NCBI GenBank assembly: GCA_020847975.1
Contig: JADLBD010000042.1
Span: 124,001-188,000, forward strand
Source: Bryobacterales bacterium
Lineage (GTDB): Bacteria > Acidobacteriota > Terriglobia > Bryobacterales > Bryobacteraceae
Reading direction: 5' to 3'
Length of the DNA: 64,000 nucleotides
The notes beneath the pieces were generated by a model. That model saw nothing but the letters and a program-made list of their open reading frames with translations, was not told the origin of the DNA and did no database searches. Below, piece after piece: positions 16,348 through 24,972 of this stretch (position 1 is its first letter; each line of letters begins with the position of its first letter). The position numbers were made by a program, and so were the translations under genes.

Positions 16348-18264
16348 TTACATTCGAGAGACCTGTACGATCGGGACATTTCCATCCAGGTAAATCCTCT
16401 CAATGACGCCTCTCTCTCCATGCTGGAGGTCAACACGCCAAAGGGCGCGAGACAACGGGTTAATCAGATAAGTCTCTAGAAGGCTACCGATACCCCGCCC
16501 TCCCATTTCCCGTAAATTTGCTGTGCACTTCTCCACCAAGAAGCTATATGGAGTGCCCTGCTGTGCTTGGCCCGAACCGTCAAAGCCCAGCATGGTCAAG
16601 CGCACACCCCGCACATCCGCAACGCGGTCGAAAATGAGTCGGACGTTCTTTGCGAGAATGTCGAGAGCATCCTGCAGGCTTATGAAATTGAAGATTACGA
16701 TGTTGTCGCCGAAGCGATTCAACAGCTCGGGCCGCTTCAGCTCTTCCTTAAAATGTTGAGAAATCGCATGACGCAAGCGACTGTCGAGCTTCTCGAACGT
16801 ATCGTCCTCCGGAGTAACGTCGTGCATTCCCAGATTCGATGTGAAGATAATCAACGACTCACTGAAGTAGACCCGTTCACCCTTCCCGCTAGTGATGTGG
16901 CCGTCGTCCAATATCTGCAAGAACTTGTCCAGAATACGGGGATGCGCCTTATCGATCTCATCAAACAGCAGTACCGAAAACGGACGTTGGCGGATAGCAT
17001 CAGTCAGTTCGCCCCCTGCTTCGTAGCCTGTATAGCCAGGCGGAGCGCCTATCAGACGCTGGTCGGCATGTTCGTGATTGAACTCCGACATATCGAATCG
17101 TATGTAGGACGTCTCATCTCCGAACAGCCCTTCGGCGATAGCCTTGGCAAGCTCAGTTTTCCCAACGCCTGTAGGGCCGGCGAAAAACAGGACGCCTTTG
17201 GGCCGGTTGGAGTGGCGCGACGTTTGCGAACCGGACAAGCCCAGGACCGAACGGTGAAGAATATCCAGTGCCTTTTGGAGGGCCGCTTCCTGGCCCTTGA
17301 CGCGTCGACGCATCACTGATTCCGTCTGCGAAAGGCGCTCTCTTCCTATCTGCCGCCAGGGGTCCTCTGTAACGCCGAGCTTATACCGCCGCGACGCTTC
17401 CGCGATATCAGTCGCCACTAGTTTCTGCGTCGGACAAAAGCGGGCGATCGCCTGCAGATCGTTGATTAGAAGGCCATCAGTAGAGAGGGCAAATTCAGAG
17501 GCGGCCATACTCCTGGACTCCGGGGACAAATCGCTGAAGCCGGGAACGGCAGCCAGTAGAGCTGTGCCGACAAGTGAGCGGGTGCGGAAATCCGGGCGAG
17601 ATACAGACACTTGTCGAACGCGGGGATTATTCAGGGTAAACCAGGCCGGCAAGTCATTATCACGATCGCAGAGCCAGAATACCGTATTGTAGGTGTCTCC
17701 TGAGGGACCGACCTCGTAACTGAGAATCAAAGAACGAACAAAGGACTCAATCTCTCGCGTCTGGCCTTGCTCGGTCTGTCCCATGAGGTAATCGAACAGG
17801 ATGGCGCACTTTGAAGAATGATCGCTGACGAGGCGTTCCACGAGTTCGACTGCTGCGGCAAAGCTGCAGTGGGAATAGCATCGACTTGCCATACCGTCGG
17901 TTTTGAATTCCGGAAGGCGTGCTTTGTCAGGCTCGGTTGCGTTCAGCCAGTCGAGCGTAGACTTAACATGCGCGCGGCGGTCTTCGTCTGTGGGAACAAG
18001 GACTACAAGCCCGTAAAGCGGATAGACTCCGAGGAAGTGCTGATATCCCCGAAACGAAAGGTAGTCGACGATGCATTCAGCGGTCGTCCGCAAATCGTAG
18101 TCGCCGTCGCCCAAGGGAAAGGGATGCTTGTCGCGGATATTGCCGTGCAATGAAAACTGGGGCTTCACGGGAAGAAACCTGTCAATCTCGCGGAGCCAGC
18201 GTGGACAGGCATCGTCGGCGAAGAGCGCATGCAGCTTGGCGTCGGTGGTTCCAGGAGGATTCAT
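16348..18264 (-). CDS. ClpB/ClpV-like AAA+ ATPase with degenerate first module
   Basis: 638 aa. Residues ~320-600 form a canonical Clp/Hsp100 D2-type AAA+ module: GPTGVGKTE (~363-371), the loop segment GAPPGYTGYEAGG (pore-loop-like), LLFDEIDKAH (~432-441), the FTSNLG sensor, and a C-terminal small domain. Residues 1-300 look like a second AAA-type fold with a Walker B-like strand (CAILFDYLMG) but no P-loop, so only one site should hydrolyse ATP. At 638 residues it is shorter than ClpB (~850). It overlaps the upstream coiled-coil gene by 4 bp. An unfoldase or disaggregase acting on components of the adjoining WXG/FtsK system is inferred. ClpV in type VI secretion is a functional parallel only. 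Confidence 0.85.
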   Translation of the reverse strand: MNPPGTTDAKLHALFADDACPRWLREIDRFLPVKPQFSLHGNIRDKHPFPLGDGDYDLRTTAECIVDYLSFRGYQHFLGVYPLYGLVVLVPTDEDRRAHVKSTLDWLNATEPDKARLPEFKTDGMASRCYSHCSFAAAVELVERLVSDHSSKCAILFDYLMGQTEQGQTREIESFVRSLILSYEVGPSGDTYNTVFWLCDRDNDLPAWFTLNNPRVRQVSVSRPDFRTRSLVGTALLAAVPGFSDLSPESRSMAASEFALSTDGLLINDLQAIARFCPTQKLVATDIAEASRRYKLGVTEDPWRQIGRERLSQTESVMRRRVKGQEAALQKALDILHRSVLGLSGSQTSRHSNRPKGVLFFAGPTGVGKTELAKAIAEGLFGDETSYIRFDMSEFNHEHADQRLIGAPPGYTGYEAGGELTDAIRQRPFSVLLFDEIDKAHPRILDKFLQILDDGHITSGKGERVYFSESLIIFTSNLGMHDVTPEDDTFEKLDSRLRHAISQHFKEELKRPELLNRFGDNIVIFNFISLQDALDILAKNVRLIFDRVADVRGVRLTMLGFDGSGQAQQGTPYSFLVEKCTANLREMGGRGIGSLLETYLINPLSRALWRVDLQHGERGVIERIYLDGNVPIVQVSRM

Positions 18265-19559
18265 GGCTTGGCGCTCTTACTGCGATCTGAGATCGCTGCG
18301 CGTCGCCCAGTTCGGCGGGCTGCCGCAGCGGCAGGGTGGAGTTTCACAGGCTTTCCGGGTGGAGTTCGGGAACGCACTTTCACGGAGAATGTCGTCGCCA
18401 GGGTATCATTTGCAGACCGCATGGCGGCACAGAGCCGCTCCTGGCTCTCAAGATCGAGTTGCCGTTCCCGTTGCGTACCGTTTGAGTCCTGGCACCGCAC
18501 TACTTCGGCAGAAACTAGCCCGCGGTCGCCCGAACACTGCACTTCCACCATGCGGTCGGGATCTCGACTGTCCCTGAGGAGCATGCTCTGGATGTCTTCA
18601 GATGTGAGAGTATTCATTCCATCTGCTGCTTCGAATCCGTGGATGCGGAGAGCATGGACCACGGCTCCAAGGATTCTTTGCCGTCGTTGGGCTGCCTCGA
18701 CTTGCCGACGTAGGTCATTTACACGAGACAAGAACGTGCTCTCATCCAAGTCGGGTGTCTCTTTCCGGAGAGCAGATAACGCGCTACGGAGTGTAGTCTT
18801 ATCGCCGCCATCGGTTGCGGCAATCGCAGCATCTAGATCAGCAAATTCCTTAGCGGCAAGCTGACCAACAGCTGAGGCCCTGCGGCCGCGTTCAATCTGC
18901 GCAGCTCTGGCCAATAACCTCCTTTTCGTTTGAAGTTCGAGCGCCGATCGAAGAGTGTCAAATTGGATCAGCCGCTCACGTGCCGGCAGTCGTGCAAGGC
19001 CCTCCAGTCGATCGATCAGTGCTCGGCGCTCTTCGTCTGACTTGACAGATGCGAGAATGGCAGCAAGTGCGTCCTCGATGTCTGCCGCAGTCCGATGCGG
19101 CGTTCCAGGCCCACCTCCACCCGCTTCGCGTGTCAGTTCACGGAGCTTCAGTTCTGATGGTGCGAATTTACTAGAGAGGTTCGCCAGCCGCTCAGATTCG
19201 CGATGGGCAATCGCTTGGAGTTCACGAAGGTATGAGGTTTCGGCTTCGAGTCGGGCGCGTCGCTTTCTCAAAACCACTTCGGCAGCCTGCACGTGGCGAA
19301 GATACTCCTCAGCGCGGGCTACTGCGATGCTCCCGTCCCCCTGGTTTGAGAGGGCCTCGATTGCAGATTCGACTTCGTCGATCGAGCGGAGATCCTCGGC
19401 TGGGTTTCCGCCGCACCGCAAGATGGCATCCACTTCTTCTTTTAGACGGCCAATTGTGCCTCGTGCCTGGTCAAGGTGATGACGGGCCAGCTGCCTGTGC
19501 CGGGATCTCGTCGATTCGTCCGGGAGAGGGTGGACCTCCAGAATTTCCGGAGAACTCAT
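18261..19559 (-). CDS. coiled-coil protein, first gene of the kinase/ClpB operon
   Basis: 432 aa from the ATG at 19559, which has an AAAGGAGT ribosome binding site; the longer track ORF to 19874 enters the intergenic region and the divergent gene. The N-terminal two thirds are rich in charged heptad-like helices (HHLDQARGTIGRLKEEVDAIL, EEYLRHVQAAEVVLRKRRARLEAE). The last ~100 residues are a small alpha/beta domain followed by a basic tail (RRTGRRAAISDRSKSAKP). No catalytic motif is visible. Position and overlap with the ClpB-like gene suggest an adaptor or scaffold for that ATPase. I do not recognise the family. Confidence 0.75.
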   Translation of the reverse strand: MSSPEILEVHPLPDESTRSRHRQLARHHLDQARGTIGRLKEEVDAILRCGGNPAEDLRSIDEVESAIEALSNQGDGSIAVARAEEYLRHVQAAEVVLRKRRARLEAETSYLRELQAIAHRESERLANLSSKFAPSELKLRELTREAGGGGPGTPHRTAADIEDALAAILASVKSDEERRALIDRLEGLARLPARERLIQFDTLRSALELQTKRRLLARAAQIERGRRASAVGQLAAKEFADLDAAIAATDGGDKTTLRSALSALRKETPDLDESTFLSRVNDLRRQVEAAQRRQRILGAVVHALRIHGFEAADGMNTLTSEDIQSMLLRDSRDPDRMVEVQCSGDRGLVSAEVVRCQDSNGTQRERQLDLESQERLCAAMRSANDTLATTFSVKVRSRTPPGKPVKLHPAAAAARRTGRRAAISDRSKSAKP

Positions 19560-19643
19560 CTTCGGCACTCCTTTTAGCGTGGACGCAGGACGTACTGGCC
19601 GCCAAACGTCATGCGATGCGCGGCCACGAGCGTTCAACTCTAG

Positions 19644-19803
19644 AGTATAGTCCCAATTGGAGTTGCACGACAGCCCGGAACCCTGTGCCCGCAAGTGGAT
19701 GCAACGTCCCCCAATGGCGTGATCCCCCCGAGGTGCTCTCGTTTTCTGCGAAAGGATCATGCCTGCCGGTGGCGGCTGAGGCAAATGTGGTCGTACAACC
19801 ACA
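19644..19803. promoter_or_regulatory. divergent promoter region of the WXG/FtsK locus
   Basis: The 287-bp gap between the divergent operons must hold both promoters. On the minus strand a TATACT −10-like hexamer lies at 19644-19649, 85 bp from the coiled-coil gene start, beside a CTCTAGAG palindrome. On the plus side an inverted repeat TGTGGT-n6-ACCACA occupies 19786-19803, about 45 bp before the ATPase start, and could be an operator. No convincing −35 boxes were found, so these are pattern-based suggestions only. Confidence 0.3.
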
Positions 19804-19846
19804 CTTTGGGTAATTGTGCTACGATCGCCACCGAAGAAGCGCCGCG

Positions 19847-22800
19847 ATGACTCCTCCGCCACAACCAATACCAAACCACCTGGACGCTCGGATATGGGCG
19901 CTCACGGCCCGGATGCGAACGCTCGTTCGGCGAGTCCAGCACGAGGTTATCGAGCCAGCCCGCAAGAAGCTGACGGAAGTCACGGCGCAACTCGCCCAGT
20001 CGCGGGCCGCCGCACAGTCCGCCATCACGAGCGCGCAAAGCCAAGTGGAGAAGCCACGCCAAGAAATTGGCCGCCTGCTCAATGCAGCCCGCGAGCATCT
20101 TGCCGCTCAAAATGTCTTCGTCTCGCACTCTGCTGGGACGTCAGAGCCCCTTCTAGGGGAACCAGTCGATGCGCATAAGAAACTTCAGCCCTTGGCGGAA
20201 GCGACATCGCGAATGGAGTACCTCAAGTCCCTCGTCGAAGGGGACATCCTGAAGACTGCGAAACCGAAGGCCGCGTGGCGCCCAGATAGCGACGGGGGTG
20301 GGTGCGCAATGTTGATCGCTGGTTTCGTACTGGGTGCCATCCTTGCGAGTGCCTTCAAGAGCTTCTTCGGATTCGTTATCGGCTTCCTCGGCGTTTACGT
20401 CGCAGTGATGTGGTTCCTGCATAAAGAGCCGGTCTCCAGGCTCGAACAGGCATCCCGCCAGGCGAATGAGCTCGGACAGCACTTGCTCGGTTTGCTGGAG
20501 AAACACGTCGGGCTCGTCAGTAACGAAGCTCAACAGGCGATCAGCGCTGCTGAGAAGTGGTTTAAGTCGGAGACCGCTACGCTTGAAAAGACACTACATC
20601 CGCAAGTCGCCGCCCTCCAGCAGGATGTCACTTCGTTCGTGGCTGATTGCGGCTATTCGGGCGCCGAATGGACCGCGCACAGCTGGCGAAATTGGTCACC
20701 CGCTGGTTCGTCCGCGTTCGCCGCTCGCTTCGGTCTAGTCATCGCCGACCCAACAGATCTCAGGCAGCATCTGCCAACCCTGAATTTGAAGTTCACACTA
20801 CCTGCCTTGGTTCCGTTTCCGGAAGGTCGCTGTCTCCTGTTTAAGGCTTCGGGCACTGAGAAGGACCACGCGGTCAATGCTGTCCAGTCTCTGCTTACCC
20901 GTCTCCTCGCCACAATCCCTCCTGGCAAGCTGCGATTCACGTTCATCGATCCAATCGCTCTTGGTAATAGCGTCGCGCCCTTCATGGCATTGTCTGACCA
21001 CGAGGAGTCCCTCGTGAATAGTCGAGCCTGGAGCGAGCCGCAGCACATTGAACAACGATTGGGCGATCTGACCGAACACATGGAGACGGTCATACAGAAG
21101 TACCTGCGCACGGAGTTCAAGACCATTCATGATTACAACGAAGCTGCGCAGGAAGTAGCCGAGCCCTACCGCTTCGTTGTCATTTTTGACTTCCCAGTGA
21201 ACTTTACCGACAATTCCTTGCGCAGGTTGGTTAGTATCGCCCGCAATGGCTCGCGATGTGGCGTATACGCCATTGTCGTGAATGATGCTGCGAAATCCCT
21301 GCCCTACGGCTTCAGCCTCAGCGAACTTGAGCAGACGGCGACCGTTCTTGCCCATTCCGCGGCTCCGCCGCCTGGTGGGTTTCGATGGCAAGACCCCGAC
21401 TTCCAATCTTTGACGATTCAGTTCGATGCCCCTGCCCCCCGGCAGATTGTCGAGCGGATCGTCAGCTCAGTCGGTGGACTCGCTAAGGATGCCATGCGCG
21501 TCGAGGTTCCGTATGACAGACTTCTTGCTCAGGCGCAGCTTGGTGCGGATTCGTGGTGGAAAGCCGAGTCGACGAAATCCATTCGGATACCACTTGGACC
21601 TACCGGTGCTCGAAAGCTACAGTACCTAGTCCTTGGTGAAGGAATGGGCCATCACGCGCTCATTGTAGGAAGACCGGGTTCAGGTAAGAGTAACCTGATG
21701 CATGTCATTATCACGACGCTCGCCCTGACCTACCCGCCGGACGAAATGCGGGTCTATTTGATCGATTTCAAGAAAGGGGTCGAATTCAAGAGCTACGCAG
21801 ATCACAAATTGCCTCATGCAGAGGCGATTGCAGTCGAGAGCGAGCGCGAATTCGGCCTCAGCGTCGTAGAGCGGCTGGACTTGGAGTTGAAAAGTCGCGG
21901 CGACCGCTTCCGGGCTGCTGGAGTCGCTAACATCGCTGAGTACCGCGAGAAGACCCATACTCAGCTGTCCCGAGTGCTTCTCTTGGTCGACGAGTTTCAG
22001 GAATTCTTCACGCAAGATGATTTCATTGCACGCCAAACTGCTCTCATCCTCGATCGACTGGTGCGACAGGGGCGTGCCTTTGGCATTCATGTGATGCTAG
22101 GCTCGCAGACATTAGCAGGGAGCTACAATCTGTCCAGGAGCACCCTCGATCAAATGGCCGTCCGCATCGCCATGCAATGCAGCGAAGCTGATTCGCGTTT
22201 GATTCTCTCCGATGACAACCCTGCGGCGCGCCTCCTGTCCAGACCAGGGGAAGCGATTTACAACGCGGCGAGTGGACTCGTAGAGGGGAACAACCTGTTT
22301 CAAGTCGCGCGGTTCAGCGATGAGGATCGCGAGGAACGGCTAAAGCTTGTCTCGACTATCGCGCGCAATGCAGGGAAACCTGTTCCGGTTCCTATTGTTT
22401 TCGAAGGGAATGAGCTTGCCCACCTGACAGATTGTCGGCCACTGCAAAGGATGCTCGCGGCTGACGATTGGCCGTCTAAAAAGAGCGTGGACCTGCTGCT
22501 CGGCGATCCGATAGCCATTCGCGACCCCATTTCTGCTCAGGTCCGCCGGCAGAGCGGCCGTCACCTCCTGATCATTTCTCGCGATGAAGCAGAAGGCGTT
22601 GGCATGTGCGTAGCTTCGATTCTCAGTATCCTAGCGCAGCATCGACCTGGCACGACAAAGGTGTTCATAGCGGACTTCACGCTTGCAGATAGCGAATGGG
22701 CCGAACGCGCCGAAGAGGTCGAAGAGTTCTTTCCCCATGAAGTGAAAGTACTCAGTCGTCAGCGCGAGGTCGCCGAAGCTGTGAGAACTTTAAGCAATGA

Positions 22801-23263
22801 AGTCAGCCGCCGCACAGAAGCTGATCCTGATCCTTGCGCGATCTTCTTGGTATTGCAGGGCATGCAGCGAATGAAAGTTCTGCGGTCTGAGGACGAGAGT
22901 TTTAGCTACAGCGATGATAGCGCCACTCCGTCGGAGAAGTTTGCACATATTCTCAGAGAGGGTCCTGATGTTGGTATACATGTAATCGCTTGGTGCGATA
23001 CTGTCCCTAATGCTTCGCGTGTGGCCGACCGTCGAACAATGAACGAATTCGGGCTTCGTGCTGGAGGCGTAATGAGTGCGGACGATTCGCACGCGTTCTT
23101 TGATGACGCAGTTGCCTCGCGCATCGATAAGCCGCACCGCATCATCTTTTTTGACGAAGAACGGCCAGGACATCTTGACAAGTTTCGGCCGTATTCCATG
23201 CCACCACGCCAGTGGTTGGAAATGACCGGGCGCGCGCTAAAAGGGCGAACTAACCACAAGTAG
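19847..23263 (+). CDS. FtsK/SpoIIIE-family membrane ATPase (EccC/EssC-like)
   Basis: 1138 aa from the ATG at 19847; the track start at 19814 has no better site. The N-terminal ~110 residues are a long coiled coil. Two membrane segments at ~155-193 (MLIAGFVLGAILASAF, FFGFVIGFLGVYVAVMWF) anchor the protein. After a ~400-residue middle region comes an FtsK/SpoIIIE motor domain: Walker A GRPGSGKS (~608-615), YLIDFKKGVEF, and Walker B VLLLVDEFQEFF (~711). A second, degenerate ATPase-like domain occupies ~890-1110 and lacks a clear P-loop. Multi-domain FtsK-like ATPases next to WXG100 genes are the hallmark of type VII secretion. This one has a coiled coil where EssC has FHA domains, and the FHA domain is encoded separately in the divergent operon. 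Confidence 0.85.
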   Translation: MTPPPQPIPNHLDARIWALTARMRTLVRRVQHEVIEPARKKLTEVTAQLAQSRAAAQSAITSAQSQVEKPRQEIGRLLNAAREHLAAQNVFVSHSAGTSEPLLGEPVDAHKKLQPLAEATSRMEYLKSLVEGDILKTAKPKAAWRPDSDGGGCAMLIAGFVLGAILASAFKSFFGFVIGFLGVYVAVMWFLHKEPVSRLEQASRQANELGQHLLGLLEKHVGLVSNEAQQAISAAEKWFKSETATLEKTLHPQVAALQQDVTSFVADCGYSGAEWTAHSWRNWSPAGSSAFAARFGLVIADPTDLRQHLPTLNLKFTLPALVPFPEGRCLLFKASGTEKDHAVNAVQSLLTRLLATIPPGKLRFTFIDPIALGNSVAPFMALSDHEESLVNSRAWSEPQHIEQRLGDLTEHMETVIQKYLRTEFKTIHDYNEAAQEVAEPYRFVVIFDFPVNFTDNSLRRLVSIARNGSRCGVYAIVVNDAAKSLPYGFSLSELEQTATVLAHSAAPPPGGFRWQDPDFQSLTIQFDAPAPRQIVERIVSSVGGLAKDAMRVEVPYDRLLAQAQLGADSWWKAESTKSIRIPLGPTGARKLQYLVLGEGMGHHALIVGRPGSGKSNLMHVIITTLALTYPPDEMRVYLIDFKKGVEFKSYADHKLPHAEAIAVESEREFGLSVVERLDLELKSRGDRFRAAGVANIAEYREKTHTQLSRVLLLVDEFQEFFTQDDFIARQTALILDRLVRQGRAFGIHVMLGSQTLAGSYNLSRSTLDQMAVRIAMQCSEADSRLILSDDNPAARLLSRPGEAIYNAASGLVEGNNLFQVARFSDEDREERLKLVSTIARNAGKPVPVPIVFEGNELAHLTDCRPLQRMLAADDWPSKKSVDLLLGDPIAIRDPISAQVRRQSGRHLLIISRDEAEGVGMCVASILSILAQHRPGTTKVFIADFTLADSEWAERAEEVEEFFPHEVKVLSRQREVAEAVRTLSNEVSRRTEADPDPCAIFLVLQGMQRMKVLRSEDESFSYSDDSATPSEKFAHILREGPDVGIHVIAWCDTVPNASRVADRRTMNEFGLRAGGVMSADDSHAFFDDAVASRIDKPHRIIFFDEERPGHLDKFRPYSMPPRQWLEMTGRALKGRTNHK

Positions 23264-23277
23264 GAGGTTCCAAAACG

Positions 23278-23562
23278 ATGTCCACTCCAGATGTTCACGT
23301 TGATCCTGATCGCCTGCGAGCGATCGCCGAAGAACTCAGCATGTTTGCCAATGACGTGAATGCCGAGTTGACTGTGCTCAATACCGAACTTGCGAAGCTC
23401 GGCCGTTCTTGGCAGGATGACGAGTACAAGAAGTTTAGGAGCGCCGTCCAGCCACTCCAGCGAATCCTCGAACTGTTCCGCGAAGAAATCGAGCGGAGCA
23501 AGCCGGCTATGCTGGCTGATGCCGAGGCTATTCGCGCTTATCAGAGACTGCAAACACCGTAA
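23278..23562 (+). CDS. WXG100-like small helical protein A
   Basis: 94 aa with a TAGGAGG ribosome binding site, 14 bp after the ATPase gene. It is predicted to form two helices joined at LGRSWQDDEYKKF, the place where WXG100 proteins have W-x-G; here the motif is W-Q-D. Length and hairpin layout fit the ESAT-6/WXG100 fold. In type VII systems such proteins are substrates or co-secreted chaperones that bind the FtsK-like ATPase. The position directly behind such an ATPase supports that role. The family call is from pattern and context rather than a full signature. Confidence 0.75.
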   Translation: MSTPDVHVDPDRLRAIAEELSMFANDVNAELTVLNTELAKLGRSWQDDEYKKFRSAVQPLQRILELFREEIERSKPAMLADAEAIRAYQRLQTP

Positions 23563-23566
23563 GACC

Positions 23567-23839
23567 ATGCCAACAGCAATAGTCTCACCCGCTGAACTTG
23601 TTGCCTTTGCTCGGCAACTTGAAAAGACGGCAGAAGCCATTCAAAAAAGGAGGAACAAGACCACTCGCTTCATCTCAGATTCGCGGCATGTATGGAAGGA
23701 TGCGAAGTACGATCAGTTCTACAGGGTCTTCGATCAAACGATCAAGGAGCTAGACCACTTTGCACGGATGGCGAAGGAGTACTCGCAATTCTTGGAACGA
23801 AAAGCCGGGCTAGCGAAGAAATACCTCGGGCACAGGTAA
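23567..23839 (+). CDS. WXG100-like small helical protein B
   Basis: 90 aa from the ATG at 23567; the track ORF starts at 23390 inside the preceding gene in another frame. It again shows helix-turn-helix-hairpin layout with SRHVWKDAKYDQF at the turn, aligning with WQDDEYKKF in the preceding protein (W-x-D then an aromatic/F). The two proteins resemble a heterodimer-type WXG100 pair. The start is 4 bp after the previous stop, so expression is coupled. A basic N-terminal helix (IQKRRNKTTRF) differs from protein A. Secretion is inferred from context. Confidence 0.75.
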   Translation: MPTAIVSPAELVAFARQLEKTAEAIQKRRNKTTRFISDSRHVWKDAKYDQFYRVFDQTIKELDHFARMAKEYSQFLERKAGLAKKYLGHR

Positions 23840-23843
23840 TCTC

Positions 23844-24764
23844 GTGACACGAAGCGATGTGCACGCCTCCTACGAGGCGATCGAAGATTTTGCGAAGGCG
23901 CTGCACCGCTTTGCTGACGTTGCCCAGGAGAAGCTTAGGCACTCAGACTCCGCGATCCGCCTGGCTGTCGCGGAGCTTGAGGAGCGCCGGAGCGCACTTC
24001 GGCGTGAGATAGCTCAGCTTCGAAATGACATCGAGAGTGCCGAGGATGACCATGATGTTCGAGAGGCAGAACGACGCATGGAGGAGGCCGAGGACGCTCT
24101 CGCTCGTGTACGGAGGGCGCAGCGCAATTTGGAGGCGTCGATCAGGACCTACAAGCGCGAGGCGCAACGGCTCGACGAACTCACCACAACCACGACGCGG
24201 GACGCAATGGTTTATCTGCGCAGCGTCATCAGCGATTTGCGTGCCTACTTTGCTGCTGAGCATGGCGGTTGGCAGCCTGCAGCAGGGGGATTCGGTTCCG
24301 CGGTTGGAGAAGCGTATGCTAGCGGTGTCGCCGTCGCTGCTGGCACCGTCGATCCGACGTCATTCGCGCTGCCTGCCGGGTTTCGGTGGATTCCGCTGAG
24401 TGCAATCGACCTGGCAGGCGAGTTGGCCGATGTGAAGACTGAAGAAGATTTTAAGAAAGTGTCCTATGCCGATGTCCGCAAAGGGCTTGACTTGCTCCAC
24501 ACCGAGATATTGCCGGCTCTAGACGGAATCACGGATGCGTCAGGCACCTTTGCGCGGCTCGATGCGTTGAACGGAGTACCCTACGCGAAGGGGTTACAAA
24601 GGGTGTACGACGCTTTTTTTGGGACCGACTCTATCTACCTCTCCCGTGGCCCAGAGGGTTCCTTGTTTTCAATAACCAACGGTCGGCATCGAATACGAGC
24701 TGCTGCGGACGCTGGGTGGACGGCCGTGCCTGCGAGAACCAGCGATGGGATCAGAAATGGCTAG
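23844..24764 (+). CDS. coiled-coil protein with ParB/sulfiredoxin-like C-terminus, candidate effector
   Basis: 306 aa from a GTG start 4 bp after the previous stop. Residues ~1-140 are a long helical/coiled-coil region (ELEERRSALRREIAQLRNDIES, EAERRMEEAEDALARVRRAQRNLE), similar in organisation to LXG/WXG-type N-terminal targeting domains. An alanine/glycine-rich linker follows. The last ~100 residues end with LSRGPEGSLFSITNGRHRIRAAADAGW, which resembles the nucleotide-binding loop of ParB/Srx-fold domains (GxHR and a following helix). That fold occurs in toxins, nucleases and NTPases. A two-part 'export domain plus enzymatic tail' protein behind WXG genes is the expected form of a type VII effector. 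No obvious immunity gene other than the small next ORF is present. The function is inferred. Confidence 0.7.
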   Translation: MTRSDVHASYEAIEDFAKALHRFADVAQEKLRHSDSAIRLAVAELEERRSALRREIAQLRNDIESAEDDHDVREAERRMEEAEDALARVRRAQRNLEASIRTYKREAQRLDELTTTTTRDAMVYLRSVISDLRAYFAAEHGGWQPAAGGFGSAVGEAYASGVAVAAGTVDPTSFALPAGFRWIPLSAIDLAGELADVKTEEDFKKVSYADVRKGLDLLHTEILPALDGITDASGTFARLDALNGVPYAKGLQRVYDAFFGTDSIYLSRGPEGSLFSITNGRHRIRAAADAGWTAVPARTSDGIRNG

Positions 24765-24972
24765 ACATGATCGCACTCTTGACGAACTTCAGTCCGAGTG
24801 GCATAGGCTGCGAGATTGCTGGCTAACGACGCGCGGGCAATGGCGCGACGAAGTTGCGGTCAGCTTCGAGCGCGGGCGCTGGCAGGAGTGGGAGGATCGA
24901 GTCCCGGCCTTTCTTCGCGCACTAGAAGACCTTGACGCGATGTCTGCCAGATTACTGGAGGAGACCGACTAA
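24757..24972 (+). CDS. small helical protein with W-x-D motif
   Basis: 71 aa from the ATG at 24757, overlapping the end of the previous gene (ATGGCTAG). It is acidic and helical, with RGQWRDEVAVSF at its centre, the third occurrence of W-x-D followed five residues later by F in this operon. It may be a truncated WXG-fold partner, or an immunity/chaperone protein for the preceding candidate effector. It closes the operon: no plus-strand gene follows for several kilobases. Confidence 0.7.
   Translation: MARHDRTLDELQSEWHRLRDCWLTTRGQWRDEVAVSFERGRWQEWEDRVPAFLRALEDLDAMSARLLEETD

Noticed and set aside
11566-19559. Kinase, FHA protein and ClpB-like ATPase considered as a type VI secretion cluster
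   Set aside because: No sheath (TssB/C), VgrG, Hcp, TssJ/L/M or baseplate genes are present, while an FtsK-like ATPase and WXG100-like proteins are; the likeness to type VI is limited to the regulatory trio.
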